From positions 29,762,001 through 29,826,000 of the forward strand of contig JASXTE010000005.1 in assembly GCA_030280995.1 (NCBI GenBank): a stretch of 64,000 bases of DNA, written 5' to 3'. Below the pieces are notes generated by a model. It did no database searches, was not told the origin of the DNA, and was given only the letters and a program-made list of their open reading frames with translations. Within the stretch, counting starts at the first letter, position 1; each line of letters begins with the position of its first letter. The DNA is from Hemileia vastatrix (lineage: Eukaryota > Basidiomycota > Pucciniomycetes > Pucciniales > Zaghouaniaceae). Below are positions 58,192 to 64,000 of this stretch, in pieces. The translations under genes were made by a program, and so were the position numbers.

Positions 58192-61100
58192 CTAAATAAC
58201 TTCAGCTAACTCCTTCAAATCAATATCACTTTTATTATCTACACACAATTTTTCTATTACACTTAGTTTGCTATAATATTCATCATCAACATAAGCTTTA
58301 GGAATACCATTAGGAAGAGGTCTATCATCAATTTTATATTTAATGGGACAAATGATAGGCCCTGCTTCAGGTTTATTTCCCTCAGTTGTTGGTGGTAAAA
58401 CTTGTTTTAGAGGAAGAGTGACCTTGGCCCTCACAGAAGCTTTGGCTGTTGATGATTTTGCTTTCATCATTTATTTCTTAACCCAGCCTTCATTGAGTGA
58501 ATCTAAACATCAGAAAAGTGCTGGACTTCGCCAAGGAATTATTCTCTTAGTGTGAGTTCCACTAGCACTTACCTCTGTGTCTGAATGAAGCTCAGCATCT
58601 TTGAAAATCCCAGCCTTATCAGGAACCAAGAATGAAGCAGCAATCTCAATTCAACGGTCACACAACTATATAAGTCAAGAATCAATTAAATTATATACTA
58701 CTGTGATAAAGTAGTTCACTTACCTCTCTTCTCATTTTAGCAGTCTGGTGTTTCACACTTTTTATCTTCCGCACTTGGGCAAGATCAGAATCAGATTGTT
58801 TTTTTTTGGCTTTATCCCTGAAAATTTTGGCCTGTCCAGATATCCATTGCTGAAGAATGCTTAAAACTGCTTCATTACTGAAAATGTCTTGAGAAATCAG
58901 AAAATTTTGGAAACCTTTTCCCTGATAACAAGCCATCCATCCAGAGACAATTTGAGTGAGGATGGTTGAGTTCCGATCATCATCATCACTTTTTCCCCAG
59001 TCATACAAGAAGCAAGAGATCCCAGTTTGAGCCAATTTAGCTTCAGCTTGACTTTTCCAAACAACTTTAATGCTCTGGACTGGTGGAAGAAGGTAGTCAG
59101 AAGCGGGTGTAAAGGTAGGATTTTTGAAGGTAGAAACAAGCTGATCAAGTTTGGATTTGATAATAATTTTTTTGAGCAAAATCCAGGCTAGGACAGGGCT
59201 TATTTCGAATCTCTTGAATCATTTTTTCCCTTTTCTGGTGCAGGCTTCTCCATTCGTTGACTAGCCCTGGTTCAGGGCACAGTGGAAATTTTTTCTTTGA
59301 GGGGTCAAAGCCTAAAAGAAATCTTGCAAACATGATGACAGATTGTCCTAAGGAAGAGGATGCAGATGGAATTTGATTCTTTTTAGCTAAAGAAGTGACT
59401 TGTCTCCTGGAGGAATTTTCAGACTTTCTCTTCTTTGCCTGTGACTCTTTGTGCTGATGCCATTGAATATAAGACTGTGGATCCAAAGCTGATTCCACTG
59501 TAAATTTAATTAACAAATATAAAATGAAACAATAAATATATGAATTTGTACTTACCATCATCATCACCAGATGAACCTTGAAGAAAATCCTTGATGTTCC
59601 TTTTTTCTTTTTCTGGTTAAATAAAAATCATTTGAAATAAGCAAATGAAAATTTTGGATTTCCCATTTACTTACCTGCTACAACCACCACAAAATGGATT
59701 TGAAAAAAAATATTGATGAAATTGTGAGTATAAAACATGTAATATCATTTTGTTATAAGGTAGAGCTATTTACCTGCAGAAAGGTTACTTCTTTCACTCT
59801 TTCCAGGTTCAGGATTTGGTCCTTGTGATTTCTCACACCAGGGTGAAGCAGGTGGGGGTGCCGGACTCTCTTCTTCTTGTCTATTTGGTGATGCATGTGA
59901 TGAGTTGGGTTGGGGGGAATTGTCTCTACTATCTCTTGGAGAATCAACCATTGGAAATTTTTTTCCTGTGAGTACAAGAGTTGAGATCACAAACATGAAA
60001 AATAATTACCATCTGTACTGATGTCCATTTTTGAGGATAACTTGGCTTAGTAAAAAAAAAGATTTGATACTCTTGAAGGTAGATGTTGAATGTGGTTGTT
60101 ATTAGAAAATAAGGCAAGTTTTGAAATATCATAGAACCTTCTTAGAACAAAATAATTATAATATGCATTATTCATTATATCTGACAAGAAGAAATAAATT
60201 TATAGTAAGAATTTTAAAACATCCATAATAAGATAGCCATTAGGTAAATAAAATTGCAATTGATTCTTTCTGGTCAAAAATATGAACTTTTACTCAATAT
60301 TATTAATTTGTAAAATATATTTCACTCTTCCATGGAAATGGAAATTAGTAATTCATAGCCATCAATTGATCTTTTTATAAAATATATTAAGATGGAAAAA
60401 ATTTTAGATTCACGCAAGCAAACATGAAAAAGATAATCAGATCATATTTATTTAAAAAAATAAAGCAATGTATTTACAAGATTATACTAGGAGGCTGATC
60501 TTTTTTCCCCCCTTTCCAATCCATGGAAGTTCCTGGTTTTTAGTATCTGCAGACCATTGCTCTAAAAAATCTAAAACAATAGCCATTGAAATGTCTTCAA
60601 TACTCATACTAAACTTATTGAAAAAATTGTCAGAACCCAGACAGGTAAAAATAATATCAACAATCACTACGCAATATAGGGGGTGGACTTGCTGGCAAGT
60701 CCTCAACCTGAACTCAGATGGAACTCAGATGGAACTCAGATGGAACTCAGACTGAACTCATACTGAACCCATACTGAACTCTACTTGAACACCCACCTAA
60801 GTATTTATGTGTCCTGGGCCACTTGACTCTATCCCTGTTTTTGTGACTCTTCTTGAGCCAATTGGTAATCTCAATTAGCTCAGAACAAAAAACATATCTT
60901 GCCTTCCTGATATCATCCTTGCACAAAAACAAACCTCTTACCCCACCAGCTAAGAAAAAAGCTAGATAAGAATAGTTTTTATTCTGGTTTTCTGACTGAA
61001 GTTCTGTGTTTGTTTTTGATTTAACCAAAGTATCCCCAGTTTTTTCTTCAAACAATAAGTCAGGTTTTTTGGAGTATCCCTTCAACATAGTCAAGAATTG

Positions 61101-63184
61101 AAGCATAACAAGGATTTGGTCATGAAGAAGAGTGAGATGTCCAATAGAAGCCTTCTTACTAGTTGAAAGTGCATCTGCTTTCTCTTCATTGTTGACATCT
61201 TTCTGTATCTTCAAGCTCTCCAAGTATGAGATAGCATCTAGGACACTATCTTCAGTGCTGCCAGTCTGAAACGTTTCTCTTGAAGAATTCAATTGGGGTC
61301 CGGATAAACTGATTGCTTCCATTATAAGATGAGCCCAAGAATTCTTCTGACCCTTGGATGGCTCATTTAGCTGGAGAAGAGCAGTAAATAAGTAGGTTGA
61401 ATTCTTGAATTTACTGTTGATAAATCCTGCATGGAAGATGTCACGTCAATACCATAGTTCAGATTCTGAGGGAAGGAGGTAAGAAGGTGCTGTAAAAAAT
61501 TTCAACCACTGCTATTATAATTCAGATGAAAATATGAAATAACATACCTAAAGTCAAAACCTGCTGAAGCCATTTCCCTATAGAGCAGCTATCTTGCTGC
61601 CATGCACAGTTTTTTGAATTATTCGTTTTACTGGAGGAATCAACCTTGATAGAGTGATGATACTCCAATATACTGTAATAATTTAATGCCATTTTTGTCC
61701 AGGCATCTCAATCCATTCTACCTGAAAATGTGGAACAAATTTTTTCCACAGATTCTCTATGCTGGGCTAAGACAAAGTGGTAATTTGATTTAGCAGTAGA
61801 TGATGATTCCTCATTATCTGGATTGGATGTAGAAGCTGGGGCAGTGGAAGGAATGGAAGTTGAAGATGAGGCAATGGGAGCTGAAGTGGGTTGGGGAGGG
61901 AAATATGTAGAGGAAGCAGGGATAGAACTTTGTTCTTTTTAAGTTGAAGAAGATTCTGGAGGGCCATCCAGTTGCAATGAAGTTGAAGCAGATAAGGGTC
62001 TTGAGGATTCATCAGGGATAGATTTTTCAGCTGGAGCATTAACAGGAGTTTGAGTTGAGGGGGACTGAGTAGGAGATTGAACAGGGGGAGATGGAGCAGG
62101 GGGAGATGTAGCATTGGGAGGTTTAGCAGGGGGAGGTTTAGAAGTGGGAGGTTTATAAGGGGTTAATTGGATGATAGATTTGGTAACAGTTGCTTTAGAA
62201 CCAGCTTGTTTCTTTGAAGGGAGTGATGGAGCTTCAATATTTTTAGCAGGTTCAGGAATAGAGACAAAAGGATTGGGGATACAGGGAGCTGATGAAGTTT
62301 CCTCTGGGGGAGGAGGTATCTCAGAGGTTGAGGCTTGTGGTAGTGAAGAATCTAGATTAGCTGATAACCTTTGCCTCTTGGGTGCATCCTTTTTGTATAG
62401 TGAAAGTAGCTTTGAGTGAGGCTGGGAGTCATCCTCTGGGTCAGATAGAACAGGATGGCTGGAAACTTTAATGGTCTGTTTTCTTTTTGAAGCCCTTCTT
62501 TCAGGTTTGTTTGTGAGATCAATGATGTCAATTTGATCATTTGGTGGAAGCTGTTTTCCACTAGCAACAGCTAAAATTGAAGAAATTAGTTATTTGAAAA
62601 ATAATCAACACTAGAATACATACTTTTTATGGATTTTTCACATGCAAGTAGAAGCTCTTGAACCTTTTGCTTTATTTTGCCTGAAAGAATCTTCTTTCCA
62701 GCAAGTTTCTCCACTGATGCTTGAAACTCAGATACAGATGTGAGGAAATCATCCTTTGAGATTTGAATGACTTCATCATTCAAAATTCTGTCCTTGTGCT
62801 CTTCAAAGTCTTCCATTTCATGAGCCTGATCTGAAGCACCATCTGAAGTAGAGCTTGTTAGCTCAAAATAAAACTAATAATGATACAAAAAACTCACCAG
62901 AGCCTCCACCTGATTCTTGAGAATCTTTTATAGAGGAGAGAGGGCTAGATATATAAATGGACTTAGAGAACTTTCCAGACTCTAATTGATACAAGAAGAG
63001 ACCAAAGTAAAAAAAAAGAACTCAAAAGGTAAAAATTACAAAAGAAATTAGACTTGCCTGTTCCAGCATTATCTTTATATTGAGTAGAAACTTGTGCTGT
63101 AGCAGGTACAGGCAATGCTGATTCTTCAGCCACAGAGGGAGAGCTTGGAGGGGCTTGGCTAGGTGTTGAAGTCTGGGAAGGCAT
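58192..63184 (-). pseudogene. Large multi-exon gene of unknown function, disrupted
   Basis: Phase-consistent exons on the minus strand: ~63184-63058, 62981-62898, 62842-62624, 62570-61548, 61489-~60488 (interrupted), 59965-59774, 59612-59556, 59497-58724 and 58665-58192. Introns are mostly 53-58 nt, about 1,270 codons in all; the join between 60488 and 59965 is unresolved, and the first intron would be GC-AG. The N-terminal half is Ser/Pro/Thr-rich with an IDLTNKPERRASKRKQT stretch. A middle domain has FTALLQLNEPSKGQKNSWAH and WLKKSHKNRDRVKWPRTHKYL. The end has MRRE, then a GTHTKRIIPWRSPALF and CLDSLNEGWVKK motif, resembling unnamed basidiomycete proteins I remember with WRSP-LD motifs. Breaks: stops at about 61939, 61708, 61446, 58651 and in the last exon, a frameshift at a poly-A run near 59170, and a 127-bp insertion. 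It may be a host or transposon gene. Confidence 0.65.
60670..60796. mobile_element. 127-bp palindrome-bearing insertion with CTA duplication
   Basis: CTA flanks it at 60667-60669 and 60797-60799. Removing the 127 bp and one CTA rejoins the exon in frame (KYL then VIVDIIF). It begins CGCAATATAGGGGGTGGACT, holds GGACTTGCTGGCAAGTCC (60685-60702), and then seven to eight 11-bp repeats of GAACTCAGATG type. No coding capacity, and the ends are not inverted repeats of each other. Confidence 0.8.
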
Positions 63185-63249
63185 AATATCTGAATGAGTT
63201 GAGAGAGTTGAGCCTGATTGTGGTTGAAGGAAGAAAGAAGCAGCTGCAG

Positions 63250-63626
63250 ATGTAATTGGGCATGAATCTCAATGTGAAGGTCACCTCATATTCATTATTC
63301 ACATTGAAGTTGAATACAATACATTTTAATTTATGCACAAATTTATATATATTAATTACAATTGAAATATAATATTATAAAAATTAAATTGAACTCATAT
63401 GTGCATAGCACAGCCATGTTATTTCACAGCCCACCTGATTTTGTTTTTTCTTTGTGGTGTTTTTGATTTTTTTGTGATTAATTTGAGCTTACTATAGATT
63501 AACATATACTTAAGTTAATTGAATTTTTCTTTAAATATTTATTAACTCTCAATTTTTCTATATTATTATTTATTTTGCCTAATGGCACATTTAAATTTTT
63601 TATTATTTTTTATTTTCATTTTTTAG
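63250..63626. other. AT-rich stretch before the hairpin array
   Basis: No gene seen. A frame continuing upstream of 63184 (TSAAASFFLQPQSGSTLS) stops near 63270, so the true start of the multi-exon gene is uncertain. Confidence 0.4.
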
Positions 63627-63996
63627 CCATATGAAAAATGGTATCACTGATACTTTTTTTCATATGGTCATTTCTTTTTCTCACACTATAGCTAGATGAA
63701 CCAGAATATCTGGTCCATCTAGCTATTTCCCTTTTTTTTGCTTCTCACCTCTAGGTCACCTGCAGCAAAGTATTGCAGCAATACTTTGCTGCACGTGACC
63801 TTTTTTTTCCTCGCCTTGGCTTGGTCAGATAGACCATAACTTAATGTTATGGTCTATCTGACCATAGCCAGGGAGAAGGCGCTGTCACGTGCAGCAAACT
63901 GTTGCTGCAACTCTTTGCTGCACGTGACCAGCCCTCTCTGGCCACACCCTGGGTCAGATAGACTATAGTACTTTGATACTATGGTCCATCTGCCCA
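63627..63996. repeat. Array of six consecutive long hairpins
   Basis: Inverted repeats at 63627-63667 (CCATATGAAAAATGGTATCA), 63689-63725 (17-bp arms, TAGCTAGATGAACCAGA), 63754-63800 (23-bp arms, GGTCACCTGCAGCAAAGTAT plus TGC), 63822-63864 (perfect 19-bp arms, TGGTCAGATAGACCATAAC), 63884-63928 (15-bp arms, GTCACGTGCAGCAAA) and 63950-63996 (about 20-bp arms, GGGTCAGATAGACTATAGT). Types alternate: AGATGGACCATA-like in the second, fourth and sixth, and GGTCACGTGCAGCAAA in the third and fifth. The right boundary may lie beyond the window. Confidence 0.9.
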
Positions 63997-64000
63997 AGGG

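Noticed and set aside
1..64000. tRNA or rRNA genes
   Set aside because: I looked for cloverleaf-like A and B boxes and rRNA motifs and saw none that I could support.

Overview
The window looks like transposon-rich, AT-rich heterochromatin of a basidiomycete fungus, most probably a rust fungus (Pucciniales). The evidence is: many short introns (53-75 nt) with GTAAGT-like donors; chromodomain Ty3/gypsy elements; a two- to three-gene PIF/Harbinger family whose ORF1 ends in a motif of the 'LCPYFKEMDAIFG' type common in rust proteins; and premature stops concentrated at TTGA, as expected from TCG-to-TTG mutation reported in Pucciniomycotina. The organism call is inference. I found no intact host gene, no rRNA and no tRNA.

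Layout. (1) 1-10950: a satellite-like array of ~608-bp units, each carrying a near-perfect 46-bp palindrome. It is split by Harbinger copy A (4253-9205); removing A restores the unit spacing. (2) 11745-11943 and 29246-29443: two ~199-bp MITEs whose ends resemble the Harbinger ends. (3) 12368-28894: Harbinger copy B, decayed, containing a gypsy-2-type LTR fragment and a nested chromodomain retrotransposon, gypsy-1 (19892-28358, two 769-bp LTRs). (4) 29983-42916: gypsy-2, with two 1091-bp LTRs, a primer-binding site, broken gag-pol and two antisense Cys-rich genes. (5) 43520-45812: an old minus-strand chromodomain gypsy relic cut by a palindrome-bearing insertion. (6) 47960-55330: a decayed SNF2-type helicase gene split in its 'ICPL' motif by Harbinger copy C (48407-54533). 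(7) 58192-63184: a large minus-strand multi-exon gene of unknown function, broken by stops, a frameshift and a 127-bp insertion. (8) 63627-63996: a run of six consecutive long hairpins at the window edge.

How the parts work together. Harbinger ORF1 (Myb/SANT-like DNA binding plus coiled coil) and the DDE transposase are the usual two-protein machinery. Copies B and C also keep a third, antiparallel ORF that copy A has lost. Both gypsy families carry a gene antisense to pol, between pol and the 3' LTR, coding for a Cys-rich protein. Most elements are broken by only a few point mutations. Nesting order is clear in three places: satellite before Harbinger A, Harbinger B before gypsy-1, SNF2 gene before Harbinger C.

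The least explained structures are the terminal hairpin array, the palindromic satellite, the antisense Cys-rich genes, the hairpin modules with compensatory changes in gypsy-2, and the dispersed element with an 18-22 bp central palindrome and 11-bp repeats.
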